A stretch of DNA of 64,000 nucleotides, taken from Pseudomonas putida (GTDB lineage Bacteria; Pseudomonadota; Gammaproteobacteria; Pseudomonadales; Pseudomonadaceae). How positions within the stretch are numbered: position 1 is the stretch's first letter; each line of letters opens with the position of its first letter. The translations under genes and the position numbers were made by a program. The stretch covers positions 4,482,001 through 4,546,000 of the forward strand of contig CP163498.1 of assembly GCA_041071465.1 (NCBI GenBank), read 5' to 3'. The notes beneath the pieces were generated by a model. The model had not been told where the DNA came from, searched no databases, and worked only from the letters and a program-made list of their open reading frames with translations. Below, piece by piece: positions 44,480 through 54,135 of the stretch.

Positions 44480-46597
44480 ATGTCGCAATCGATTCGTGAC
44501 AACCTCAAGCGCCTGTTGGCGCCCCGGCACCTGGCCTTCGTCGGCGGGCGCAGCATGGCTCGGGCGCTCAAGCGCTGCGCCGAAGGTGGCTTTGGCGGCG
44601 AGCTGTTTCTGGTCAACCCACAGCATGAAAGCCTCGAAGGCATCCCCTGCGTGGCACGGGTGGCCGACTTGCCTTATGCCCCGGACGCTGTGTTCATCGC
44701 CACCAACCGCGAACTGACCTTGCAGTGCGTTGCCGAGCTGGCCGCACGCGGCGCCGGTGGCGCCATCTGCTATGCCTCGGGCTTTGCCGAAAGCGGCGAG
44801 GAGGGGCGCCAGCTGCAGCAGCGCCTGCTCGACGCCGCCGGCAACATGGCCTTGCTCGGCCCCAACTGCTACGGCCTGCTCGACTACCTGCATGGCGCTG
44901 CCCTGTGGCCGGTCGCGCATGGCGGCCAGCAGGTGGAGAAAGGCGTGGCGATCCTCACGCAAAGTGGCAACTTTGCCTACAACCTGTCCATGAGCGACCG
45001 CTCACTGCCGGTAGCCTACATGGCCTCGGTCGGCAACCAGGCACAACTGGGCGTGGCCGAGCTGATGGACGTGCTGCTCGATGACCCACGGGTAACGGCC
45101 ATCGGGCTGCACCTGGAAGGCTTGAAGAACGTGCCGGGTTTTGCCCGCGCCGCCTACAAGGCGTTGCAGCAGGGCATACCGATCATTGCCCTGAAGACAG
45201 GCGTGTCGCAGATCGGCGCTGAACTGGCGCTGAGCCACACCAGCTCGTTGTCCGGCTCCGACGCCCTGTACGACAGCCTGTTCCAACGCTTGGGTGTAAT
45301 CCGCGTCAGCGGCCCGGTGAGCTTTGTCGAAACGCTCAAGGCAGCCGCTTGCGGGCGCTTGCCCGCAGACGGCGAACTCATCGCGCTGGCCTGTTCAGGT
45401 GGCGATGCTGGCCTGATCGCCGACTATGCCGAACGCAACCAACTGCACCTGCCGAAACTTGAACAAGGGCAGGTGACGGCGCTGGCCGAGGTGCTACCGG
45501 CATTTGCCAACCTGGTCAACCCATTGGATTTCACCACTGCCATCTGGGGCGATGAAGCGGCCTTGCAACGCATGCTCGACAGCACCCTGAGAGGCGCAGC
45601 GGGTGCGGCCATGCTGGTGCTGGACTACCCGGCGGCGTTCACCGGTGAACGCAAGGAGTGCGACCTGCTGCTGGGGCTGTACAGCGATGCCCTCGAACGC
45701 CACGGCAAAATCGGTTTCGTCACCTCGGCATTCCCCGAACTTCTGCCTGCCAGCGCGCGCGAGCGCCTGCATGCACGGGGCATTGCGGCCCTGCAGGGCG
45801 TGGAAGATGGCCTGGCGGCCTGGGGCCGCATCGTCGCCTACCAACGCAACCGCCAGCGTTTGCTGGAGCAGGGCGAGGCCGCACGCATGCCGTTGTGCCC
45901 GCAGGCCCTTGCGGGCGAAAGCCGGCTGCTGGACGAATGGCAATCCAAGCAAGCCCTGCGCACCTTCGGTTTGCCCGTGCCAGCGGGTGTGCTGAGTACA
46001 CCCGAGCGTGCCGTGGCAGACGCTGCCGGCGTGGGGTACCCGCTGGTACTCAAGGCGGTAAGCGCACAGCTGCCGCACAAGACCGAGGCCGGTGCGGTGG
46101 CGCTGAACCTGCGCGATGCCGCTGCCCTGGACGCCGCACTGGTGCAGATGCGCCAGCGCATCGCTGCCTACGCCCCGCAGGTCGCGTTTGATCAGGTGTT
46201 GCTCGAACCCATGGCCGAGGCGCCCTTGGCCGAGTTGATTGTCGGCATCAAGCGTGAACCCGACTTTGCCCTTGCCCTGGTAATCGGCGCCGGCGGCGTG
46301 CTGGTCGAACTGCTCAAGGACAGTGCCAGCCTGTTGCTGCCTACCACCGACAGCGCCATCCGCACCGCACTGCTGAACCTGCGCAGTGCCACCCTGCTGC
46401 AAGGCTTCCGTGGCCGCCCGGCCGCCGACCTCGACGCCTTGGTCGCGGCCATTCGTGCGGTGGCTGACTACGCCTGTGAGAACGCCGGGCAACTGCTTGA
46501 GCTGGATGTGAACCCATTGATGGTCGGTGCCCACGGCACCACCGCGGTCGATGCGCTGATCCGCCTCGGCCAGGCGCAAGGAGAACGACATGAATGA
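44480..46597 (+). CDS. NDP-forming acyl-CoA synthetase
   Basis: A 705-residue enzyme of the acetate-CoA ligase (ADP-forming) type. The CoA-binding domain has FVGGRSMARAL and LLGPNCYGLLDY. The ligase part carries the likely phospho-His in ALSHTSSLSGSD. The ATP-grasp domain has YPLVLKAVSAQLPHKTEAGAV and ends LELDVNPLMVG. It makes an acyl-CoA from a free acid. In the cluster the acid could be 4-guanidinobutyrate from the aldehyde dehydrogenase step. It overlaps the aruI start by 8 bp. The substrate is inferred, not shown. Confidence 0.9.
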   Translation: MSQSIRDNLKRLLAPRHLAFVGGRSMARALKRCAEGGFGGELFLVNPQHESLEGIPCVARVADLPYAPDAVFIATNRELTLQCVAELAARGAGGAICYASGFAESGEEGRQLQQRLLDAAGNMALLGPNCYGLLDYLHGAALWPVAHGGQQVEKGVAILTQSGNFAYNLSMSDRSLPVAYMASVGNQAQLGVAELMDVLLDDPRVTAIGLHLEGLKNVPGFARAAYKALQQGIPIIALKTGVSQIGAELALSHTSSLSGSDALYDSLFQRLGVIRVSGPVSFVETLKAAACGRLPADGELIALACSGGDAGLIADYAERNQLHLPKLEQGQVTALAEVLPAFANLVNPLDFTTAIWGDEAALQRMLDSTLRGAAGAAMLVLDYPAAFTGERKECDLLLGLYSDALERHGKIGFVTSAFPELLPASARERLHARGIAALQGVEDGLAAWGRIVAYQRNRQRLLEQGEAARMPLCPQALAGESRLLDEWQSKQALRTFGLPVPAGVLSTPERAVADAAGVGYPLVLKAVSAQLPHKTEAGAVALNLRDAAALDAALVQMRQRIAAYAPQVAFDQVLLEPMAEAPLAELIVGIKREPDFALALVIGAGGVLVELLKDSASLLLPTTDSAIRTALLNLRSATLLQGFRGRPAADLDALVAAIRAVADYACENAGQLLELDVNPLMVGAHGTTAVDALIRLGQAQGERHE

Positions 46598-48197
46598 GCT
46601 GACCCTGACCGCCGGCCAGGCACTGGTGCGCCTGCTGGCCAACTACGGCGTACAGACCGTGTTCGGCATCCCTGGGGTGCACACCCTGGAGCTGTACCGA
46701 GGCTTGCCGGGCAGTGGCATCCGCCACGTGCTGACCCGTCACGAGCAGGGCGCCGGTTTCATGGCTGACGGCTATGCGCGGGTGAGCGGCAAGCCGGGGG
46801 TGTGCTTCGTCATCACCGGCCCGGGTGTGACCAACGCCGCCACCGCCATCGGTCAAGCCTATGCCGACTCGGTGCCAATGCTGGTGATTTCGAGCGTCAA
46901 CCACACCGCCAGCCTGGGCAAGGGCTGGGGTTGCCTGCATGAAACCCAGGACCAGCGTGCCATGACTGCGCCGATTACCGCGTTTTCGGCTGTGGCCTTG
47001 CGCGGCGACGACCTGCCCGAATTGATCGCCCGCGCCTGGGCTGTGTTCGACAGCGAACGGCCACGCCCGGTGCATATCTCGGTGCCGCTGGACGTGCTGG
47101 CGGCGCGCGTCAGCCGTGACTGGAGCGATGAGGTGGTGCGCCGCCCTGCGCGTGGCCAGCCGTGCCGCGAAACCCTCGACCAGGCTGCCCTGAAACTGGC
47201 CACGGCCAAGCGGCCCATGATCATCGCCGGTGGCGGTGCGTTGCACGCGGCCGAGCAATTGGCGCAGTTGAGCGCCCGGCTGGCGGCACCGGTGTTCACC
47301 AGCGTGGCCGGCAAGGGCCTGCTGCCACCGCAGGCTCCCCTGAATGCGGGGGCCAGCCTGTGCGTGGAACCTGGCTGGCAGTTGATCAGCCAGGCCGATG
47401 TGGTGCTGGCGGTGGGCACCGAGATGGCCGACACCGACTTCTGGCGCGAACGCTTGCCGATCACGGGCGAATTGCTGCGGGTGGACATCGACCCGCGCAA
47501 GTTCAACGATTTCTATCCCTGTGCCATTGCCCTGCTGGGAGACGCCCGGCAAACCCTGGCCGGCTTGCTGGAGCACCTGCCAGCACTCCAGCGCGACCCT
47601 GCCCAGGCCAGCGAGGCGGTAGCCAACCTGCGCCAGGCCATCCGCAATGGGCATGCACCGTTGCAGGCGACCCACCAGGCCATTCTGGACCGCATTGCCG
47701 CCGTACTACCCGACAATGCCTTCATCAGCAGTGACATGACCCAGCTGGCCTACACCGGCAATTACGCCTTCGCCAGCCGGGCGCCACGCAGTTGGCTGCA
47801 CCCCACCGGCTACGGCACCCTCGGTTATGGCCTGCCAGCCGGCATCGGCGGCATGTTCGCCACCGACCACCGCCCCGGCCTGGTGCTGGTGGGCGACGGC
47901 GGCTTCCTCTACACCGCCCAGGAGCTGGCCACGGCGGTCGAAGAACTGCAGCGGCCGTTGGTGGTGTTGCTGTGGAACAATGACGCCCTTGGCCAGATCC
48001 GCGACGATATGCTCGGCCTGGATATCGAGCCGGTCGGCGTGCTGCCACGCAACCCGGACTTCATCGGCCTGGCCCGCGCCTTCGGTTGCACAGTGCACCA
48101 GCCACGCGACCTGGACGCGCTGCAGGCCGACCTGGCCAGTGGCTTCGCCACCCCAGGCGTGACCTTCATCGAACTCAAACACACCTGCGTCTGCTAA
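46590..48197 (+). CDS. aruI: 2-Ketoarginine decarboxylase AruI-type thiamine enzyme
   Basis: A 535-residue thiamine diphosphate enzyme of the acetolactate synthase family. The activating Glu lies in TRHEQGAGFMADGYAR, and the TPP/Mg motif is GDGGFLYTAQEL with the Asn in LLWNND. AruI decarboxylates 2-ketoarginine to 4-guanidinobutyraldehyde. Family membership alone would also fit acetolactate synthase, but there is no small subunit, and the aruH-like gene and aruRS neighbours favour AruI. The start at 46590 has AAGGAG upstream. Confidence 0.87.
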   Translation: MNELTLTAGQALVRLLANYGVQTVFGIPGVHTLELYRGLPGSGIRHVLTRHEQGAGFMADGYARVSGKPGVCFVITGPGVTNAATAIGQAYADSVPMLVISSVNHTASLGKGWGCLHETQDQRAMTAPITAFSAVALRGDDLPELIARAWAVFDSERPRPVHISVPLDVLAARVSRDWSDEVVRRPARGQPCRETLDQAALKLATAKRPMIIAGGGALHAAEQLAQLSARLAAPVFTSVAGKGLLPPQAPLNAGASLCVEPGWQLISQADVVLAVGTEMADTDFWRERLPITGELLRVDIDPRKFNDFYPCAIALLGDARQTLAGLLEHLPALQRDPAQASEAVANLRQAIRNGHAPLQATHQAILDRIAAVLPDNAFISSDMTQLAYTGNYAFASRAPRSWLHPTGYGTLGYGLPAGIGGMFATDHRPGLVLVGDGGFLYTAQELATAVEELQRPLVVLLWNNDALGQIRDDMLGLDIEPVGVLPRNPDFIGLARAFGCTVHQPRDLDALQADLASGFATPGVTFIELKHTCVC

Positions 48198-48231
48198 GGC
48201 GCGCACAACGACAAGAACCAGAGTGAACATC

Positions 48232-49461
48232 ATGCCATTTCGCCGCACCCTTCTGGCCGCATCCCTGGCCCTGCTGATCACTGGCCAGGCCCCCCTGTAT
48301 GCCGCACCGCCGTTGTCGATGGACAACGGCACCAACGCCCTGACCGTGCAGAACAGCAACGCCTGGGTCGAAGTCAGCGCCAGCGCCCTGCAACACAACA
48401 TCCGCACCTTGCAGGCCGAGCTGGCCGGCAAGTCCAAACTGTGCGCCGTGCTCAAGGCTGATGCCTATGGCCACGGCATCGGCCTGGTGATGCCGTCGAT
48501 CATCGCCCAGGGCGTGCCCTGCGTGGCGGTAGCCAGCAACGAGGAAGCCCGCGTGGTCCGCGCCAGCGGTTTCACCGGGCAACTGGTGCGGGTGCGCCTG
48601 GCCAGCCTCAGCGAGCTGGAAGATGCCTTGCAGTACGACATGGAAGAACTGGTCGGTAGCGCCGAGTTCGCCCGCCAGGTTGACGCCATCGCCGCGCGCC
48701 ATGGCAAGACCTTGCGTATCCATATGGCACTCAACTCCAGCGGTATGAGCCGCAATGGGGTGGAAATGGGCAGCTGGTCCGGCCGTGGCGAAGCGCTGCA
48801 GATCACCGACCAGAAACACCTCGAGCTGGTTGCGTTGATGACCCACTTCGCCGTCGAAGACAAGGACGATGTGCGCAAGGGCCTGGCGGCATTCAATGAG
48901 CAGACCGATTGGCTGATCAAGCACGCCAAGCTCGACCGCAGCAAGCTCACCCTGCATGCGGCCAACTCGTTCGCCACCCTGGAAGTGCCGGAGGCGCGCC
49001 TGGACATGGTGCGCACCGGTGGCGCGCTGTTCGGCGATACCGTGCCGGAGCGTACCGAGTACAAACGCGCCATGCAGTTCAAGTCGCACGTGGCGGCGGT
49101 GCACAGCTACCCGGCCGGCAACACCGTCGGCTATGACCGCACGTTTACCCTGACCCGTGACTCGCGCCTGGCCAACATCACGGTCGGGTACTCCGATGGC
49201 TACCGCCGGGTGTTCACCAACAAGGGCCATGTGCTGATCAACGGCCACCGTGTGCCGGTGGTGGGCAAGGTGTCGATGAACACGCTGATGGTGGATGTCA
49301 CCGACTTCCCGGACGTGAAGGGCGGCAACGAAGTGGTGCTGTTCGGCAAACAGGCCGGGGGCGAAATCACCCAGGCCGAGATGGAAGAAATCAACGGCGC
49401 GCTGCTGGCCGATCTGTACACCGTGTGGGGCAGTTCCAACCCGAAGATTCTCGTCGACTGA
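48232..49461 (+). CDS. alr: Periplasmic broad-spectrum amino acid racemase
   Basis: A 409-residue fold III PLP racemase. The signal peptide LLAASLALLITGQAPLYA is cleaved near residue 24, so the enzyme is periplasmic. PLP-binding Lys75 lies in VLKADAYGHG, and the C-terminal beta domain holds GYSDGYRR and GKVSMNTLMVDV. This group (Alr/BSR of P. putida) racemises lysine and arginine better than alanine. Set between aruI and aruH, it may turn D-arginine or D-lysine into usable substrate or the reverse. The ATG at 48232 is preferred to a GTG nine bases upstream. Confidence 0.92.
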   Translation: MPFRRTLLAASLALLITGQAPLYAAPPLSMDNGTNALTVQNSNAWVEVSASALQHNIRTLQAELAGKSKLCAVLKADAYGHGIGLVMPSIIAQGVPCVAVASNEEARVVRASGFTGQLVRVRLASLSELEDALQYDMEELVGSAEFARQVDAIAARHGKTLRIHMALNSSGMSRNGVEMGSWSGRGEALQITDQKHLELVALMTHFAVEDKDDVRKGLAAFNEQTDWLIKHAKLDRSKLTLHAANSFATLEVPEARLDMVRTGGALFGDTVPERTEYKRAMQFKSHVAAVHSYPAGNTVGYDRTFTLTRDSRLANITVGYSDGYRRVFTNKGHVLINGHRVPVVGKVSMNTLMVDVTDFPDVKGGNEVVLFGKQAGGEITQAEMEEINGALLADLYTVWGSSNPKILVD

Positions 49462-49485
49462 AACCGCTATTGAAGGGAGATTGCC

Positions 49486-50676
49486 ATGCGCTACGCCAAG
49501 CTCACTCAACGCATCGCCGGCGACGGGGCCGCGGCCTGGGACATCCACTACCGCGCCCTGGCGCTGCAGGCCGAGGGCAAGGATATCCTGCTGCTGTCGG
49601 TGGGTGACCCAGACTTCGACACCCCCGCGCCGATTGTCGAGGCGGCCATCGACAGCCTGCGGGCCGGCCACACCCATTACGCCGATGTGCGCGGCAAGCT
49701 GGCCCTGCGCCAGGCCATCGCCAACCGCCACCGGCAACGCAGCGGCCAGGCGGTAAGCGCCGACCAGGTGACGGTGCTGGCGGGGGCCCAGTGCGCGCTG
49801 TACTGCGTGGCCCAATGCGTGCTCGAAGCAGGCGACGAGGTGATCGTCGCCGAACCGATGTATGTCACCTACGAGGCGGTGTTCGGGGCTTGTGGTGCCA
49901 AGGTGGTGCCGGTGCCGGTCAAGCCGGAGAACGGCTTTCGCGTGTGCCCGCGTGACGTTGCCGAGCGTATTACCCCGCGCACCCGCGCGCTGGCCCTGAA
50001 CAGCCCGCACAACCCGTCGGGGGCGAGCTTGCCGCGTGCCACCTGGGAGGCATTGGCCGAGCTGTGCATCGCCCATGACCTTTGGCTGATTTCTGACGAG
50101 GTGTACAGCGAGCTGCTGTATGAAGGCGAGCATGTCAGCCCCGCCAGCCTGCCGGGCATGGCCGAGCGCACCGCGACCCTGAACAGCCTGTCGAAGTCGC
50201 ATGCCATGACCGGCTGGCGCATGGGCTGGGTAGTCGGTTCGGCCGAGCTGGCCACGCACCTGGAAAACCTCGCCCTGTGCATGCTGTACGGCTCGCCGGA
50301 CTTTATCCAGGATGCCGCCGTGGTGGCGCTGGAACAGCAACTGCCCGAGCTGGATGCCATGCGTGAGGCCTACCGCCAGCGCCGCGACCTGGTGTGCGAG
50401 CAGTTGGCAGGCTGCCCTGGTATCAAGGCGCTCAAGCCCGACGGCGGCATGTTCGTGATGGTCGATATCCGCGATACCGGCCTCAGCGCCCAGGCCTTCG
50501 CCGACCGCCTGCTGGACAGCCAGGGCGTGTCGGTGCTGGCGGGTGAGGCCTTTGGCCCCAGCGCCGCCGGGCACATTCGCTTGGGCCTGGTGCTCGGCAG
50601 CGAGGCGTTGGCCGACGCCTGCCAGCGCATTGCCCGCTGTGCTGGCGAACTGATGCAGGAGCAGGCCGATGCGTGA
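49486..50676 (+). CDS. aruH: Arginine:pyruvate aminotransferase AruH type
   Basis: A 396-residue class I/II PLP aminotransferase. Substrate-cofactor features are LALNSPHNPSGASLPRATW, the Asp in LISDEVYSELLYEGEH, and the PLP Lys in LNSLSKSHAMTGWRMGW. AruH converts L-arginine and pyruvate to 2-ketoarginine and alanine. The assignment rests on its being in one operon with aruI, the racemase and aruRS-like genes. The start at 49486 has AAGGGAGA. Its stop overlaps the aldehyde dehydrogenase gene by 8 bp. Confidence 0.87.
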   Translation: MRYAKLTQRIAGDGAAAWDIHYRALALQAEGKDILLLSVGDPDFDTPAPIVEAAIDSLRAGHTHYADVRGKLALRQAIANRHRQRSGQAVSADQVTVLAGAQCALYCVAQCVLEAGDEVIVAEPMYVTYEAVFGACGAKVVPVPVKPENGFRVCPRDVAERITPRTRALALNSPHNPSGASLPRATWEALAELCIAHDLWLISDEVYSELLYEGEHVSPASLPGMAERTATLNSLSKSHAMTGWRMGWVVGSAELATHLENLALCMLYGSPDFIQDAAVVALEQQLPELDAMREAYRQRRDLVCEQLAGCPGIKALKPDGGMFVMVDIRDTGLSAQAFADRLLDSQGVSVLAGEAFGPSAAGHIRLGLVLGSEALADACQRIARCAGELMQEQADA

Positions 50677-52080
50677 GTATGCGCGGCTTTATATCGACGG
50701 CGCCTGGCAGGTGCCGAGCGGGCAGGGCGTGGCCGAGGTGATCGACCCGGCCAGTGAGCAGGCCATCGGCCGTGTACCGCTGGGCGACGAGGCCGATGTC
50801 GAGCGGGCGGTGATGGCGGCGCGACGGGCCTTCGATAGCTGGTCGCGCACGCCGTCCAATGTGCGCGCAGGGTATATCCGGGCATTGACCACGCAGCTGA
50901 AAAACCGTGCGGCGGAAATGGCAGCGGTCATCACCGATGAGCTGGGCATGCCGGTGCAGTGGTGCCAGGCGGTGCAGGTCGAAGGCCCGATTGCCGGGCT
51001 GGCGCAGTACGCCGAGCTGGCCGGGCTGATGGATGAAGTGCGTGAAGTCGGCAACTCGCTGGTGTACCGCGAAGCCGTTGGCGTATGCGCATTCATCAAC
51101 CCTTGGAACTACCCGCTGCACCAGATGATCGGCAAGCTGGCGCCAGCCTTGGCTGCAGGTTGCACAGTGGTGGTCAAACCTAGCCAGGAAACGCCGTTGC
51201 ACGCGTTTTTGCTGGCTGAAATGGTCGATGCCATCGGCTTGCCGGCCGGGTGTTCAACCTGGTCAGTGGCCCCGGGGCCAAGGTCGGCGAGGCGCTGGCC
51301 CGACACCCACAGGTGGACATGGTGTCGTTCACCGGCTCCACCGGCGCCGGGGTGCGGGTGGCGCAAGCGGCCGCGCCGACGGTGAAGCGTGTGTGCCTGG
51401 AGCTGGGCGGCAAGTCGCCGCTGCTGATCACCGCCGACGCCGACTTGCATGCTGCGGTGCGCCATGGCGTGCAGGACGTGATGATCAACTCGGGGCAGAC
51501 CTGCACGGCGCTGACCCGCATGCTGTTGCCGGCCAGCCGCTATGCCGAGGCACTGGACATTGCCGAGGCCGAAACCCGTGCACTGGTCATGGGCGACCCG
51601 CGTGACCCGGCCAGCTTCCTCGGGCCGATGTGTTCGGCAGGCCAGCGGCGTACCGTGCTCGACTACATTCGCGCAGGCCAGGAGGAGGGCGCGCGCTTGG
51701 TGTGCGGCGGTGATTACGGCGGCTTCGAGCGCGGGTTCTACGTGGCGCCGACGTTGTTCGCCGACGTCGACAACCGCATGCGCATTGCCCAGGAAGAAAT
51801 CTTTGGCCCGGTACTGTGCCTGATCCCTTATGCCAACGAGGCCCAGGCGCTTGCGCTGGCAAATGATTCGTCGTTCGGCCTGTCCAGCGCGGTGTGGGCC
51901 GGCAACCGCGAGCGGGGCCTTGCCCTGGCGCGGCAGATACGTGCCGGGCAGTGCTTCATCAACGGAGGCGGGTTCAACTACCAGGCGCCGTTCGGTGGCT
52001 ACAAGCAGTCGGGCAACGGCCGCGAGTGGGGTGAGGAGGGCCTGGCGGAGTTCGTCGAGGTCAAAGCGGTGCAGTGCTGA
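50669..52080 (+). pseudogene. Aldehyde dehydrogenase, interrupted by one apparent frameshift
   Basis: The first frame covers the NAD-binding start (CAFINPWNYPLHQM, CTVVVKPSQETPLHA). The second carries GSTGAGVRVAQAA, the Glu of LELGGKSP, and the catalytic Cys in INSGQTCTALTR. Adding one G to the GGG at 51248-51250 gives LPAGVFNLVSGPG and an intact 470-residue enzyme. It probably oxidises 4-guanidinobutyraldehyde to 4-guanidinobutyrate after AruI. The overlap with aruH supports one operon. A true null is possible but unlikely, as no other lesion is present. Confidence 0.88.
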
Positions 52081-52123
52081 GCCCCTGCGGCAAGACAACC
52101 AGTTTTGTATGAGGAGAGTGTTT

Positions 52124-52825
52124 GTGAATGTACTGATCGTCCATGCTCACCCCGAGCCGCAATCGTTCACCGCAGCCCTGCGTGACCAGGCCGTGGAAAC
52201 CTTTCGCGCCCAGGGCCACCAGGTGCAGGTCAGCGACCTGTACGCCATGGGCTGGAACCCGGTGGCCAGTGCCGATGACTTTACCCAGCGTGAGAACCCC
52301 GAATACCTGGTGTATGCGCTGGAGCAGCGCCAGGGCGTGAAGCGCGGCGGCATTGCCGCAGATATCCAGCAGGAACTGGACAAGCTGTTGTGGGCCGACT
52401 TGCTGGTGCTGAACTTCCCGATTTTCTGGTTCTCGGCACCGGCCATGCTCAAGGGCTGGATCGACCGGGTGCTGGTGTCGGGGGTGTGCTATGGCGGCAA
52501 GCGCTTCTACGACCAAGGTGGGTTGGCCGGCAAGAAGGCGCTGGTGACCGTGACCCTGGGTGGGCGCGAGCACATGTTTGGCGAGGGGGCGATTCATGGC
52601 CCGCTGGAGGACATGCTGCGGCCGATTCTGCGGGGCACGCTGGCCTATGTCGGGTTCGAGGTGCTGCCGCCGTTCGTGGCCTGGCATGTGCCGTATATCA
52701 GCGATGAGGCGCGGCAGGATTTTCTACAGCAGTACCGGCAGCGCCTGGAGCAACTGTCGGACGACCAGCCATTGGTGTTCCCGCGCCTGGCACAGTTCGA
52801 TGAGGCGTTATACCCACTCCCTTGA
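52124..52825 (+). CDS. NAD(P)H:quinone oxidoreductase-type flavoprotein
   Basis: A 233-residue flavodoxin-2 fold protein (NQO/MdaB/KefF family). It has the N-terminal IVHAHPEPQSFTAAL phosphate loop, FPIFWFSAPAMLKGWIDRV in the flavin-binding region, and the motif PPFVAWHVPYISD. I prefer the GTG at 52124, which follows GAGGAGAG; the upstream ATG at 52109 lies before that site. It ends the aru operon, a place also taken by a quinone oxidoreductase gene in P. aeruginosa. Its pathway role is unknown. Confidence 0.87.
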   Translation: MNVLIVHAHPEPQSFTAALRDQAVETFRAQGHQVQVSDLYAMGWNPVASADDFTQRENPEYLVYALEQRQGVKRGGIAADIQQELDKLLWADLLVLNFPIFWFSAPAMLKGWIDRVLVSGVCYGGKRFYDQGGLAGKKALVTVTLGGREHMFGEGAIHGPLEDMLRPILRGTLAYVGFEVLPPFVAWHVPYISDEARQDFLQQYRQRLEQLSDDQPLVFPRLAQFDEALYPLP

Positions 52826-52846
52826 GCCGTGCGCGGTTTCTCGTAT

Positions 52847-52865
52847 GAGCGGCACGATGCCGCTC
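52847..52865 (+). terminator. Candidate terminator after the aru operon
   Basis: GAGCGGCA-CGA-TGCCGCTC forms an 8-bp stem with a 3-nt loop. The flanking GCTCCTACA resembles the tail of a REP unit, so this may be a degenerate REP element. It lies 22 bp after the last stop of the operon. Confidence 0.5.
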
Positions 52866-52998
52866 CTACAAAAAAGCGCGCACGCAGCTAGGCACTAAAA
52901 GCGACCACCCACACATTCGGGGTATGTCCCCCCTCGGCAAATCCCACGATAGTGAACCCATCGGCTCGATTCCGGAGCATTCACACGATGGAGTTGCC

Positions 52999-54101
52999 AT
53001 GCGCAAGGTACTGAAGGTGATTGGTGGTCTGCTGCTGGCGTCTGGCGCCAGCCTGGCCCAGGCGGCAGAGGTGGACAGCGCCAATACGTTACGGTTGTAC
53101 AACTGGACCGACTACATCGGCGAAACCACCCTGGCCGACTTCGAGAAGGCCACCGGCATCAAGGTCATCTACGACACCTTCGACGGCTACGAAACGGTAC
53201 AGACCAAACTGCTCACCGGCCGCTCCGGTTACGACCTGGTCATGCTCAACGCCTCCCTCGTTCCCCCGCTGATCAGTGCCGGGGTATTCCAGGCGCTGGA
53301 CAAGCAGCAACTGCCCAGCTGGCACAACCTCGACCAACAGGTGGTCGACAACCTGCAGGGCTACGACCCGGGCCTTAAGTACTCGGCGCCCTACACCTGG
53401 GGCAGCTCGGGGGTCACCTACAACGTCGACAAGATCAAGGCGCGCATGCCCGACGCACCGATCGGCTCGCTGGCCATGCTGTTCGACCCCAAGATCGTCT
53501 CGCGCTTTGCCGACTGCGGCGTCACCCTGATGGACGCACCCACCGAAGTGATCCCGCTGGCCCTGCAGTACCTGGGCAAGGACCCGCGCAGCGCGTCGCC
53601 GGCTGACCTCAAGGCGGCCGAACAGCTGCTGCTGGGCATCCGCCCGTACATTCGCAAGTTCGACTCGGTGAATTATCTCACCAGCCTGCCCAATGGCGAT
53701 GTCTGCCTGGCGCTGACCTGGTCCGGTGACTACGCCACCGCCCAGGCTCGCGCGGTGGAAGCGAAGAAGGACATCAAACTGTCGTTCTTCATCCCCAGGA
53801 AGGTTCGCTGATCTGGTTCGACAACCTGTACATCCCCAAGGATGCACCGCACGCGGCCAACGCCCACCGCTTCATCGAGTTCTTGCTGCAGCCGCAGACC
53901 ATGGCCAAGGTCACCGACTACATCCACTACGCCAACAGCAACGCCGCCGCGACCGCGCTGGTGCGTGATGACATCCGCCAGGACCCGGCCATCTACCCGG
54001 ACGCGTCAACCCGTGAACGCCTGTTCGCGCAGAAAACCCAGAGCCCGAAGGACATGCGTGCCATCACCCGGGTCTGGAGCACGGTCAAGACCGGTTTCTG
54101 A
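52999..54101 (+). pseudogene. PotF-like polyamine-binding periplasmic protein, interrupted by one apparent frameshift
   Basis: The signal peptide VIGGLLLASGASLAQAA precedes LRLYNWTDYIGE, the classic start of spermidine/putrescine-binding proteins. YSAPYTWGSSGVTYN and LALTWSGDYATAQ follow. The first frame stops at 53811. Adding one A near 53797 gives FFIPKEGSLIWFDN and the full 367 residues, close to PotF at 370. No ABC permease or ATPase is adjacent, so it may be an orphan binding protein. It sits 34 bp before a class III transaminase gene, which suggests amine catabolism. Confidence 0.88.
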
Positions 54102-54135
54102 ACACTGCCCAACGATTCCCGCCAAGGAGCTGCCC

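Noticed and set aside
48175..50574. A 799-codon open frame on the minus strand
   Set aside because: It is the antisense shadow of the racemase and aruH genes. The composition is typical of a mirrored GC-rich gene and no domain is recognisable.
53842..54135. A long N-terminal extension of the class III aminotransferase
   Set aside because: That stretch is the 3' part of the PotF-like gene read in another frame; the true start at 54136 has AAGGAG.
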